A stretch of 64,000 nt of DNA, taken from the NCBI GenBank assembly GCA_041277045.1, contig JBGFSY010000001.1, positions 1,426,001 through 1,490,000 on the forward strand, read 5' to 3'. The DNA comes from Reddybacter sp041277045. Its GTDB lineage: Bacteria; Pseudomonadota; Gammaproteobacteria; Pseudomonadales; Porticoccaceae. Under the pieces are notes generated by a model. It was not told the DNA's origin. It ran no database searches and worked only from the letters and a program-made list of their open reading frames with translations. The translations under genes were made by a program, and so were the position numbers. Shown here piece by piece: positions 1-7,021 of this stretch; within the stretch, counting starts at the first letter, position 1; each line of letters starts with the position of its first letter.

Positions 1-181
1 TGGGGTATCAAATGCCGTCTCCTTTGTCTTACTGGGACAATTGGTGGCGATGAGTGTTATTGACCACTATGGGCTTATTGGCGTCCTTAAATACCCAATT
101 AATATGCAAAGACTGGCCGGCTTAGTGTTAATGACAGCGGGCGTGTTTCTGGTGGTCAGCCGTGCGCCTGAGGGCAGTTAA
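1..181 (+). CDS. C-terminal end of a DMT-family (YdcZ/DUF606-like) membrane transporter, truncated by the window edge
   Basis: Only the last 59 codons are present, read in the frame that begins at base 2 and stops with TAA at 179-181. The peptide has one hydrophobic segment (SFVLLGQLVAMSVI), then DHYGLIG, then RLAGLVLMTAGVFLVV just before the stop. This D-H-x-G-x-x-G plus R-x-x-G pattern at the C-terminus is what I know from the short DMT transporters of the YdcZ/DUF606 group. The substrate cannot be told. The start lies outside the window. The stretch from 182 to about 627 carries hairpins rather than an obvious gene. Confidence 0.6.
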   Translation, partial: GVSNAVSFVLLGQLVAMSVIDHYGLIGVLKYPINMQRLAGLVLMTAGVFLVVSRAPEGS

Positions 182-319
182 TGAAGGCTGCGAAAGATCA
201 TAAGGCCATTGTTCTTATGGGCTTGCTTAATACATAAAGATCCGTGCGTCTCAATCAGCAGAAAACGGGTTTTATAAGCAGTTGTTGTCACGTGCTGGGA
301 AAGTAAGCCAAGTGAAGTA

Positions 320-347
320 GAGTTTTACACCATGTGACGTAAAACTC
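320..347. repeat. Inverted repeat 1, GAGTTTTAC/GTAAAACTC hairpin
   Basis: A perfect 9-bp stem (320-328 with 339-347) encloses a 10-base loop that contains GTGAC. The word GTGACGTAAA is shared with the larger palindrome at 428-469. There is no T-tract, so a simple terminator for the upstream transporter gene is unlikely. Confidence 0.6.
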
Positions 348-427
348 GGGAGCGGAATGAGGTGTTTATTATTAAGTTGTTGTAATTAATGATGTATTCG
401 CCATTCTGCTGTGTTGGTATTACGTGG

Positions 428-469
428 AATACGTCGGGTGACGTAAAGCTTTACGTCACCCGACGTATT
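428..469. repeat. Inverted repeat 2, perfect 42-bp palindrome
   Basis: Bases 428-469 form an uninterrupted palindrome of 21 bp per arm centred on AAAGCTTT. Each arm contains CGTCGGGTGACG. It lies in the non-coding stretch between the transporter gene and the first orphan gene, and its arm motif recurs at 558-593. It could form a cruciform or act as an operator for a dimeric protein. It is followed by TTTTTCT, so termination is also possible. Confidence 0.7.
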
Positions 470-557
470 TTTCTGAAAGCGAGAAGGTTGATGAGTGAAT
501 ATGTGGTCTAAAGTCAAAGGCTTAGGTATGGTTGTTGATGGTTTGAATTGGAGAAGT

Positions 558-593
558 GCGTCACCTGACGTACTTTTTTGCGTCGGGTGACGC
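558..593. repeat. Inverted repeat 3, CGTCACCTGACG/CGTCGGGTGACG hairpin
   Basis: A 13-bp stem with one G:T pair (558-570 with 581-593) encloses a T-rich loop. The right arm repeats CGTCGGGTGACG of the palindrome at 428-469. It sits just upstream of the likely ATG (628) of the first orphan gene, so it may belong to that gene's leader or to the recombination site of an upstream cassette. Confidence 0.6.
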
Positions 594-627
594 AGACTTA
601 GCTGTTAGGGCAATTAGGGTTGGCACT

Positions 628-987
628 ATGAACATTATCGTGTGGTTCAAAAGAAAGTCGGCGATTAGAAAGTATCTAAAAATACTTGGCCCCACCTTGA
701 AAGAAAAGTATGGAAAGAAAAACTCGTACGAAGCACGTGAAGTTATAGATACAGTCCGGCATTTAAAGCTGACTGAGAAGTTCGTTTTTTATGCGCTCGC
801 ACTTTACTGTACAAAAGAAGACTATGAAAAAGTTGTAGAATATCCTCAGTCAATGGTTATGGATTACGCTATGGCTAGAACCGCTGGTTTTAACATAGCT
901 TTAGCCAGCGGAGTTTTTAGTGGTTCTGACTCTGCTAGCACAGATAGTTCGATAGATGGTGGAGGTGATTTCGGTGGAGATACATAG
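628..987 (+). CDS. Small orphan protein, probable integron-cassette gene (DUF6559-like)
   Basis: This gene encodes 119 residues from ATG 628. The frame is open upstream to a GTG at 556, but that extension would translate the 558-593 hairpin, so I prefer the ATG. The protein is basic at its N-terminus (WFKRKSAIRKY), helical in the middle with alternating Lys and Tyr, and ends in a low-complexity Ser/Gly/Asp tail (SSIDGGGDFGGD). The layout resembles small proteins of unknown function seen in Vibrio-type gene cassettes (I recall DUF6559), which is recollection and not a search result. The gene is AT-rich compared with its neighbours and is followed 17 bases later by an attC-like site, so lateral origin is likely. 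Function unknown. Confidence 0.6.
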   Translation: MNIIVWFKRKSAIRKYLKILGPTLKEKYGKKNSYEAREVIDTVRHLKLTEKFVFYALALYCTKEDYEKVVEYPQSMVMDYAMARTAGFNIALASGVFSGSDSASTDSSIDGGGDFGGDT

Positions 988-1004
988 CCTTTTTAAATAT
1001 TCAA

Positions 1005-1109
1005 CCCTAACCAGCGGCAGCAAACTGACCTCCGACCCGTGACATGGTTTGTGCAAAAGGCCGCACAAACCACGCCACAGTCCTCCGGCAGTTGTGCCGG
1101 GCGTTATGT
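1005..1109 (+). repeat. attC-like recombination site (59-base-element type) between two orphan genes
   Basis: The element begins with CCCTAAC (1005-1011) and ends with GCGTTATGT (1101-1109), close to the inverse-core and core pattern RYYYAAC/GTTRRRY of attC sites with one or two mismatches. Between them is an imperfect palindrome: a perfect 9-bp stem GGTTTGTGC (1046-1054) with GCACAAACC (1063-1071), and outer arms CGGCA..AACTG (from 1015) with CAGTT..TGCCG (to 1099) that pair with extrahelical bases, as attC arms do. Its place 17 bases after one gene stop and 18 bases before the next start is where an attC should be. No integrase gene is in the window. Confidence 0.6.
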
Positions 1110-1126
1110 TTCAAGGGGGAGTTTCA

Positions 1127-1561
1127 GTGAAGTCGGAATTTTACGATCTTCTTAGTGAAAACAATGACTTTTGCTGTGCACTCGGAAAGGTCATGCTTGT
1201 CGCTAGCAAGCTTGAAGTCCTATTGAAACAGTACTTGAGGCTACATGGTAAGGAAGTTCAGGAGAAGAGAGCTACTCTCGGAAATCTAATTAAAATTCTG
1301 AAAGAAGACGGCCATCTTACATGGAATGGTGAAGTGCATTTTGGCCAAGCCAGTCTCCAACGCAATTATCTGATTCATAACCTATACGCTTCTTTCGTTA
1401 ATGAAATCGAAAATAAGCTGTTGCCGGTAGAGCAGCTAGTGCCGGAGGATGTTGAGGTTTACACGGAGAAAGCAGTGCAAACAGCAGAGAACTTCGAAAG
1501 TTACGTCAATTTGGTTGTTGGAAAAATAGGGGTCAAAAATAGGGGTCAAGTATTGAATTAA
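1127..1561 (+). CDS. Small all-helical orphan protein with an R-x4-H motif (possible HEPN-like), probable cassette gene
   Basis: I place the start at GTG 1127 because AAGGGGGA lies 6 bases upstream (1113-1120). The frame is open further upstream, but only through the attC-like site. The 144-residue product is predicted helical (LGKVMLVASKLEVLLKQYL). It contains RNYLIH at residues 79-84, which fits the R-x4-6-H signature of HEPN-domain RNases and their relatives. Apart from that motif I do not recognise the family, and the HEPN reading is an inference. The last codons overlap two copies of the word AGGGGTCAA (1528-1549), a transposon-type tag, so the C-terminus may have been altered by an insertion. 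Confidence 0.6.
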   Translation: MKSEFYDLLSENNDFCCALGKVMLVASKLEVLLKQYLRLHGKEVQEKRATLGNLIKILKEDGHLTWNGEVHFGQASLQRNYLIHNLYASFVNEIENKLLPVEQLVPEDVEVYTEKAVQTAENFESYVNLVVGKIGVKNRGQVLN

Positions 1562-1562
1562 T
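1528..1562 (+). repeat. Tandem AGGGGTCAA tags resembling the RAYT-associated tags near 46.7 kb
   Basis: AGGGGTCAAAAAT (1528-1540) is followed directly by AGGGGTCAAGTATTGAATTA (from 1541). The second copy resembles the tag at 46703-46726, which has GGGTCAG and then GATTGAATTAAT. This suggests an old insertion scar of the same transposon type at the end of the orphan gene. Confidence 0.45.
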
Positions 1563-1758
1563 ATATTATATTTCCGGGAAGTACAGGTCTTTGATTTGTG
1601 ATTCCGAAGGACAATTATTCGGGATGCCCACTCTTATCGCCATCTGGCTAGATGGCCCGGTTAACTGTGTCGCTACAGCAGGGTTTATGGCTAACTAGAA
1701 TTTGAATGATCGGTACTATGATGGGCTCAAGTGCTTGTCCGACACGGGCGTTTTCAGC

Positions 1759-2649
1759 TCATTCAAGCGATAAACTTCGGTCACAACGAAAGTGTCTTGG
1801 CTTCTGCGTTACGGGGTCAATAAAAGTAAGCTCCTTTGCCAGTAACTGTAAGGGTGCTGAATAGTTATCGGCCGATAGCGGCTGTAATTGCGGGTAATAT
1901 TTGTCATTTAATATTGGCCAGCCCAACGCCTGCATGTGAAGGCGCAATTGATGGGTTTTACCCGTAATGGGGTTTAATTCAAATAAGGCCTTTTCAGTAG
2001 TTTGTTGCAAGCAGCGAATCACCGAGTGGCTATTGGCTTCGCCCTCGGTGACACTCATGCAAAAGCGTGGTTTTGACCGCTCAATACGATTTTTAATGTC
2101 CCACTCCTGGCCTATAAGATTTTCACCCTTACCGATTTGGGCGATGGCCTGGTAGGTTTTGTGTATTTGTCGTGTTTCAAATAAATGATGGTAACGGTGG
2201 CGGGTGTCGGGGTTTACAGAGAACAGTACCAAGCCAGCGGTCACTCTATCTAAGCGGTGTAGGGCTTGTAGGGCCGCAATGCCAGTGCTGCGTCGCAAGC
2301 GACTTTGTAAGCATTCGTTGACATAAATGCTGCCGGGAATGACGGCTAGAAAGTGGGGTTTATAGGCAACTAAAATATGCTGGTCTTGAAATATTATGGT
2401 TTCCTTAAAGGGCACGATGGGCTCGTTTTCGACTTCCTTGTAATAGTAGATCCGTTGCTGAGCTTGAAAGGGCGATTGTGTCGTTATCAGCGAGCCGTCG
2501 TGGCGGTGTACCTTGCCATCGGCGATGCGCTGCCGCCAAATTTCAGCATCAATATAGGGGAATTTAATGATGAGGTATTCGAGTACTGTGGCAACGCCGG
2601 GGTTAGTCTGCGGTAGGCTCAGCTTTGATGGCTGCTCGGCAATGGTCAT
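1759..2649 (-). CDS. RluA-family RNA pseudouridine synthase
   Basis: This enzyme would isomerise uridine to pseudouridine in rRNA or tRNA. The catalytic motif HRLDRVTAGL (residues 131-140 from ATG 2649) carries the essential Asp134, and the KTYQAI and GKTHQLRLHM blocks match the RluA fold. An S4-like N-terminus is suggested by IWRQRIADGKVHRHDG. The frame is open 12 bases further to a TTG, but ATG 2649 has GGA 7 bases upstream and is more likely. Length (296 residues) is normal for the group. The target base cannot be read from sequence; RluA, RluC and TruC types differ mainly in details. It stands alone, with gaps of about 200 and 400 bases on either side. Confidence 0.85.
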   Translation of the reverse strand: MTIAEQPSKLSLPQTNPGVATVLEYLIIKFPYIDAEIWRQRIADGKVHRHDGSLITTQSPFQAQQRIYYYKEVENEPIVPFKETIIFQDQHILVAYKPHFLAVIPGSIYVNECLQSRLRRSTGIAALQALHRLDRVTAGLVLFSVNPDTRHRYHHLFETRQIHKTYQAIAQIGKGENLIGQEWDIKNRIERSKPRFCMSVTEGEANSHSVIRCLQQTTEKALFELNPITGKTHQLRLHMQALGWPILNDKYYPQLQPLSADNYSAPLQLLAKELTFIDPVTQKPRHFRCDRSLSLE

Positions 2650-3060
2650 TGATGGGTCCAAATTTTTGACTATAGCATGGGCTTAAATAGCGCTAGCCTA
2701 TGGGGTTATGGCAATTATAGGTAAGATGCTTTTGCTGACAGTGGTGTCGGGTTTATCGCGCGCTAGAATTTGAATGGCTGCCCCGTGTAGGACTATTATT
2801 TTGGGCTGTATTATTCGCCGGTGAGCGGCATCGTTAGGAATCATAAATCAAAGCCTTGACCCTATGGCCTGCTTCTATTTTCAAAATAAAATTGGGTCGG
2901 GTCTGGCAATCAAGCATTTTGTTGCGGCAAGGCAAGCCCTACTGTGAAACATCTACTCGAGCTTGAATTTAAATTCCCGCAGAGTGGGTGCTTAAATTTA
3001 ACCGTTTTAAAGTGGCTTCCGGCCTGGTATATCCAGCTTGGTATAGACGGATCGATAGCC
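2650..3060. other. Non-coding stretch between the pseudouridine synthase and the dehalogenase
   Basis: I find no convincing gene, RNA or terminator here. It contains CTAGAATTTGAATG (about 2763-2776), which also occurs at about 1694-1707 on the other side of the pseudouridine synthase gene. The two 14-base copies therefore bracket that gene as direct repeats, which may be chance or a trace of insertion. Confidence 0.4.
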
Positions 3061-3933
3061 CTAAAATTTTAGCCAATCAACAATCGCCTGGCCGATTTCA
3101 TCGGCCGAGTCTTCCTGAATAAAGTGAATGCCATCCACCGTCACTTCGCTCTGGCTGGGCCAGGTGCGGCAAAAGTCTCGGGCTGGGCCGCGCAGAATGG
3201 CACCGGGATCGGCGTTGATAAACAGCTTGGGCAGGTCGCTCTGGCTCAACCACTGGCTGTAGCTGTCGACAATGGCGGTGACGTCTTCGGGTTCGCCCTC
3301 TATCGGTATTTGTCGCGGCCAGGTGAGCATGGGGCGGCGGTCTTCGCCGGATTGTAAAAAGGGTCGGCGATATTCTGTCATTTCTTCTGCGCTGAGTTTG
3401 CGGATGATGGATGACGGTAGCACTTGCTCGATAAACACATTGTTGTCGAGCACCATGGCGTCGCCTGCGGGTGAGCGGAAGCCTGTAAAAATGGGTTTCA
3501 TTGAGCGCGGCCATTCGTCCCAGCTGATGGGTTTGACGATGGCCTCCATGTAGACAATGCCTTTCACCGCAGTGCGGTGGCGGTTGGCCCAGTCGAAGCC
3601 CAGTGCCGAACCCCAGTCGTGCAGTACCAGGGTGACATTGTCGTGTACGCCGAGATGGTCGAGCAGGGCGTCGAGGTAGTCGCGGTGTTCGATAAAGCGG
3701 TAGCTGTCGGGGCCGGAGGGCGAGAGCTTTTGCGAATCGCCCATGCCAATCAGGTCGGGGGCAATGCAGCGCCCGAGGGATTCGCAATGGGGTATGATAT
3801 TGCGCCACAAATAGGACGACGTTGGGTTGCCGTGTAGGAATACAATAGGCGCGCCCTCGCCACTTTCCACATAGCTCATTTGATAGCCATTAATGGTTGC
3901 GGTTTTTTTTGCGTAAGCTGCTTTTGTGTACAT
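3061..3933 (-). CDS. dhaA: Haloalkane dehalogenase, HLD-II type
   Basis: An alpha/beta-hydrolase that would cleave carbon-halogen bonds of haloalkanes to give an alcohol, a halide and a proton. All catalytic positions are visible: HGNP with the halide-binding Asn36, HDWG with nucleophile Asp106 and halide-binding Trp107, Glu130 in VYMEAI as the catalytic acid (the HLD-II arrangement) and His270 in GIHF. Starting at ATG 3933 gives 290 residues and the same numbers for Asp106, Trp107 and Glu130 as I recall for Rhodococcus DhaA. A GTG at 3942 is also in frame but lacks a ribosome site, whereas GGGTGA precedes the ATG. It is divergent from the thioesterase gene, with 50 bases between starts. The natural substrate is unknown. 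Confidence 0.88.
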   Translation of the reverse strand: MYTKAAYAKKTATINGYQMSYVESGEGAPIVFLHGNPTSSYLWRNIIPHCESLGRCIAPDLIGMGDSQKLSPSGPDSYRFIEHRDYLDALLDHLGVHDNVTLVLHDWGSALGFDWANRHRTAVKGIVYMEAIVKPISWDEWPRSMKPIFTGFRSPAGDAMVLDNNVFIEQVLPSSIIRKLSAEEMTEYRRPFLQSGEDRRPMLTWPRQIPIEGEPEDVTAIVDSYSQWLSQSDLPKLFINADPGAILRGPARDFCRTWPSQSEVTVDGIHFIQEDSADEIGQAIVDWLKF

Positions 3934-3983
3934 CGTTGTCACCCGGGTTTTATTAGAAATTATTGCCAGGAAGTAAATGTAGT

Positions 3984-4847
3984 ATGAATCCCAGCGAATT
4001 GCTTGGCTTGCTCACACTCGAGCGTTTAGACAAAAATTTATTTCGCGGCCAAAACCAGGATATTGGTGCTGTTGCGGTGTTTGGTGGCCAGGTGCTGGGC
4101 CAGGCGTTAATGGCGGCGGGGGAGACGGTCGAGGGTCGCGAGGCCCATTCCATGCACGCCTATTTTTTGCGTCCGGGCAATAAAACCGTGCCGATTATTT
4201 ACGAGGTCGAGCGTGTGCGCGATGGCGGTAGTTTTACTACCCGCCGGGTGGTGGCGGTTCAGAAAGGTGAGCCGATCTTTTTTCTCTCGGTGTCTTTTCA
4301 GAAGGCGGAGGAGGGCTATTCCCATCAGGTTGAAATGCCCGATGTGCCCGCTCCGGAAGACTTGCCCTGTGAATCGGAACTGCGCATGGCCATGGCAGAG
4401 TCCTTGCCGGAGGAGCGCCGCGCCTTTTTTACCAGCGTCAGGCCTGTCGAAATGCGGCCGATTTATCCCCATGACCTGTGGGATAAAAGCGATCGACCAC
4501 CGAAGCAGGGCTTCTGGATTCGGGTCAATACAAAAGTGCCCGACTCGCCCATGCTGCACCGCGCTTTACTCGCCTATACATCTGATTTCTACTTGATGGG
4601 CACCGCTTTGCGCCCCCACGGCGAGCGCTTTTCCAGTGAGGGCATGCAGGCGGCGAGTCTCGACCACGCGATGTGGTTTCACCGGGAATTCCGCATGGAC
4701 GAGTGGGTGCTCTATATGATGGAAAGCCCTTCGGCCTCGGGTGCACGGGGTTTGAATTTTGGTAAATTCTATAGCCGCGATGGCACACTCGTGGCTTCGT
4801 GTACTCAGGAGGGCTTGATTCGCGGCCCCAGGGTGCCGGCTAAATAA
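3984..4847 (+). CDS. tesB: Acyl-CoA thioesterase II
   Basis: This enzyme hydrolyses medium- and long-chain acyl-CoA to free fatty acid and CoA in the cytoplasm. The double hot-dog fold is indicated by FGGQVLGQALMAAGETV and HSMHAYFLRPGN in the first half and by LLAYTSDFYLMGTAL, SLDHAMWFHREF and SCTQEGLIR in the second. The Asp, Ser/Thr and Gln of the TesB active site fall in these last three blocks. The start is ATG 3984, with AGGAAG nine bases upstream; an in-frame TTG at 3963 is less likely. Length (287 residues) is typical. A strong bidirectional terminator follows at 4877-4917. Confidence 0.9.
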   Translation: MNPSELLGLLTLERLDKNLFRGQNQDIGAVAVFGGQVLGQALMAAGETVEGREAHSMHAYFLRPGNKTVPIIYEVERVRDGGSFTTRRVVAVQKGEPIFFLSVSFQKAEEGYSHQVEMPDVPAPEDLPCESELRMAMAESLPEERRAFFTSVRPVEMRPIYPHDLWDKSDRPPKQGFWIRVNTKVPDSPMLHRALLAYTSDFYLMGTALRPHGERFSSEGMQAASLDHAMWFHREFRMDEWVLYMMESPSASGARGLNFGKFYSRDGTLVASCTQEGLIRGPRVPAK

Positions 4848-4876
4848 TTCTGGCGCCATGCTTTGAGCGGCAGAAT

Positions 4877-4917
4877 AAAAAAAGGCGCGCTGATCTAATC
4901 ATCAGCGCGCCTTTTTT
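4877..4917. terminator. Bidirectional rho-independent terminator between tesB and the phosphotriesterase gene
   Basis: GGCGCGCTGAT (4884-4894) pairs perfectly with ATCAGCGCGCC (4901-4911) around a 6-base loop. It is preceded by seven A and followed by six T. The A-tract and T-tract let it end transcription from both convergent genes. Confidence 0.92.
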
Positions 4918-4938
4918 GTCAGCTAGGTTGGCCCCGTC

Positions 4939-5886
4939 TTAATAACCACCACCCGTTGAAAAGACTTTCTTCGGGTTGGCAACCATCATGGTGTCGACGT
5001 CGGCCTGGCTAACACCGCCCTCTAATAGTGCGGGTAGTACGTCGCGGGGCACGTGCTCGTAACACCAGTTGGGGGCGAACTTCTCAACGTATTCGCCGTC
5101 GAAGAAATCCTGAAAACTACAGGCGTCGTGGGAGACCACCATTTGTCCGGCGTAGCCCTTTTCACACAGGGTGACCACGGTCTGTACGCGCTCGTCGGTG
5201 GGTAAAAAGGCTTCGAGGCCAAAGCGGTCCATGCCGATAAAGCAGCCGCTGCTGAGAATTTCTTCCAGATAGTCGATATCCGTTGAATCACCCAAGTGGC
5301 CGATCACCACGCGGCTCATGTCGACGCCGAATTCTTTAAAGGCGGCAACCTGGTCTCGTGCCGAGGTGTTGGCGACGGTGGTGTGGGTTGAGATAGGCGC
5401 TCCGGTTTCGCGGTGGGCGATGGCGGTGGACTGTAAGAGCTTCTTGTTAAATTCGTCGACGCCGGTGTGGTCGGTGGCGCATTTGATAATAGCGGCCTTG
5501 ACGTTGGTGTCGAGAATGCCCTGGGTGATGTCGCGAATCATATAGGTCGACAGGTGCTTGGCATCCCAGCCGTGCATCCAGGCCTCTTCCGTCCAGTAAA
5601 AGCCGGTGGGGCAGATGACGTTGACGCCGGAGGCCTTTGATACGGCGATAATGGAGTGGATATCGCGACCGAGGTTGACCGGCGTCAGATCGACGATGGT
5701 GCTCACGCCGCGCTCTTTGGCCTTGTTTAGCGAACCCACGGCTTTCGGCACTTCTTTTTCAACATCGACGTAGTCGTCGTAGTTCTGGCGCATATCCCAG
5801 TCGGCGATAATGATGTGCTCGTGCATTAGGCACATGCCGATGTCGTCGACATCGATGGGGCCCATGGCGGTTTCTACTTGTGGCAT
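4939..5886 (-). CDS. Phosphotriesterase-family metal-dependent hydrolase (lactonase-like)
   Basis: An amidohydrolase-superfamily enzyme with a two-metal centre. The ligand set is complete: H22-x-H24 in LMHEHI, the lysine expected to be carboxylated at 135 (IIKCATD), His168 (ISTHT), His197 (VIGHLGD) and Asp254 (VVSHDA). At 315 residues it has the usual size. Family members hydrolyse lactones or, less often, organophosphates, and the natural substrate cannot be deduced. It ends convergently against tesB across a shared terminator and starts about 220 bases from rnpB. No signal peptide is visible, so a cytoplasmic location is likely, unlike periplasmic organophosphate hydrolases. Confidence 0.85.
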   Translation of the reverse strand: MPQVETAMGPIDVDDIGMCLMHEHIIIADWDMRQNYDDYVDVEKEVPKAVGSLNKAKERGVSTIVDLTPVNLGRDIHSIIAVSKASGVNVICPTGFYWTEEAWMHGWDAKHLSTYMIRDITQGILDTNVKAAIIKCATDHTGVDEFNKKLLQSTAIAHRETGAPISTHTTVANTSARDQVAAFKEFGVDMSRVVIGHLGDSTDIDYLEEILSSGCFIGMDRFGLEAFLPTDERVQTVVTLCEKGYAGQMVVSHDACSFQDFFDGEYVEKFAPNWCYEHVPRDVLPALLEGGVSQADVDTMMVANPKKVFSTGGGY

Positions 5887-6068
5887 AGCAAAGGTCCTGT
5901 ATTGAGAGGTGTTGATTGTTTTTTTGGTAGTGGTTCGGGCGAATAGAGAGGGCTGCTTGGACAGCCTGTTTATTATTTGTCACTTAATGGTAGCGTATTT
6001 ATTGGCGCGATGTCAGCCGGCTCAAGGCTTAGAAATACGACGGTTGATCACTAAATTTCAGTTTCTCC

Positions 6069-6096
6069 TTGCCTGCTCGCGCAGTTCTGCTACCCT
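6069..6096 (+). promoter_or_regulatory. Probable sigma-70 promoter of rnpB
   Basis: TTGCCT (6069-6074) and TACCCT (6091-6096) are 16 bases apart and end 7 bases before the deduced 5' end of RNase P RNA at about 6104. The match to consensus is moderate; the position is the main support. Confidence 0.55.
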
Positions 6097-6103
6097 CTCG
6101 CGC

Positions 6104-6481
6104 GGGAGTCGGCTGAGCAGTCGCTGTTCCGGTTTGTTGTGCGTTCTTTATTGAGCCAATGGCAGCTGGGATGGAGGAAAGTCCGGGCTCCATAGGGCAG
6201 AGTGCCAGGTAACGCCTGGGAGGCGTGAGCCTACGGAAAGTGCCGCAGAAAATATACCGCCTAAGCAGTTCGCTGCCGGTAAGGGTGAAATGGTGCGGTA
6301 AGAGCGCACCGCGCGGCTGGTAACAGGCGTGGCAGGGTAAACCCCACTCGGAGCAAGACCAAATAGGGATCCATTAGGCGTGGCCCGCGCTGGATCCGGG
6401 TAGGTTGCTTGAGGTGCACGGCGACGTGCATCCCAGAGGAATGACTGTTCTCGACAGAACCCGGCTTACAGGCCGGCTCCC
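6104..6481 (+). ncRNA. rnpB: RNase P RNA, bacterial type A
   Basis: The catalytic RNA that, with RnpA protein, removes 5' leaders from tRNA precursors. Recognised by the conserved blocks GAGGAAAGTCCGGGCTCC (P4 and J3/4 region), AGGGTGCCAGGTAACGCCTGGG-like text, GGTAAGGGTGAAA, the CGGTAAGAGCGCACCGCG stretch and, near the 3' end, GACAGAACCCGGCTTACAGG. The 5' GGGAGTCGGCTG (6104-6115) pairs with the 3' CAGGCCGGCTCCC ending at 6481, giving helix P1 and fixing both ends to within a few bases. About 378 nucleotides is normal for gammaproteobacteria. Confidence 0.97.
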
Positions 6482-7021
6482 ACTTTATATTCTTCGCGCG
6501 GTAATTAGTTGCCGTCCATACTTTTGCTACTTTCTCCTTCATGGCGCAGTGCCTAACTGCGCCACTCCCTTCCCTTTTTTACTCCTTTTAATGCCTCAAA
6601 TATAGTCGTTTTTAATCGTGTTACCGAAGGGTTTAATTAATTCCATAGTTGCGGTTGATGGTGGGTATAACTTGTGGCAATATCCACCTCCAATATATTC
6701 GAGCTGCCAGGCTATATGGCAGATCAATTCCTCTTACTATGACAGATTAATTCCTTTTTTTGAGCACAGTGCTGGCCTGATGCTCTGTTGTAAAATTGTT
6801 GAAATAAGTTTGTTTGTCTTTTTGACTAAAGTTGAAACTACATGCCCGTCGAAGCCGGAGTGTGTGCTTTTATGCCTAAAAAAAGACGATAGCGTTTCCA
6901 TAGTATATGCGTACCTAAGTATCTAGCGCTCGTGTGTCCTGGTGTTTGTTTGTCAGTTCCGGCGTTCTTTTAGTGAATGGCTTCCAGAGCGAAGTTGTGA
7001 TTTAAGATTGGGAGAAAATGA
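6482..7021. other. 540-base stretch between rnpB and the ketone-carboxylase operon
   Basis: A hairpin GGCGCAGT/ACTGCGCC at 6543-6563 followed by a C/T-rich run ending in TTTTTT may terminate rnpB. Around 6630-6677 the + strand can be read as GLINSIVAVDGGYNLW, which looks like the C-terminal end of a short-chain dehydrogenase with nothing before it, so a gene remnant is possible. The rest is AT-rich with no clear gene. The promoter of the operon at 7022 must lie here, but I cannot single out a convincing one. Confidence 0.4.

Noticed and set aside
1639..1656. Hairpin GCCATCT/AGATGGC downstream of the second orphan gene
   Set aside because: Short stem with a 4-base loop and no T-tract; not convincing as a terminator or as an attC.
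3098..3808. 236-codon frame in another frame of the dehalogenase gene
   Set aside because: Same strand, shifted frame, Arg/His/Pro-rich; the dehalogenase frame has all catalytic residues.
6618..6926. Open frame of 102 codons on the + strand between rnpB and the operon
   Set aside because: No ribosome site, odd composition with many Cys and Ser, and no family resemblance except the short VDGGYNLW segment; more likely chance or a remnant than a gene.
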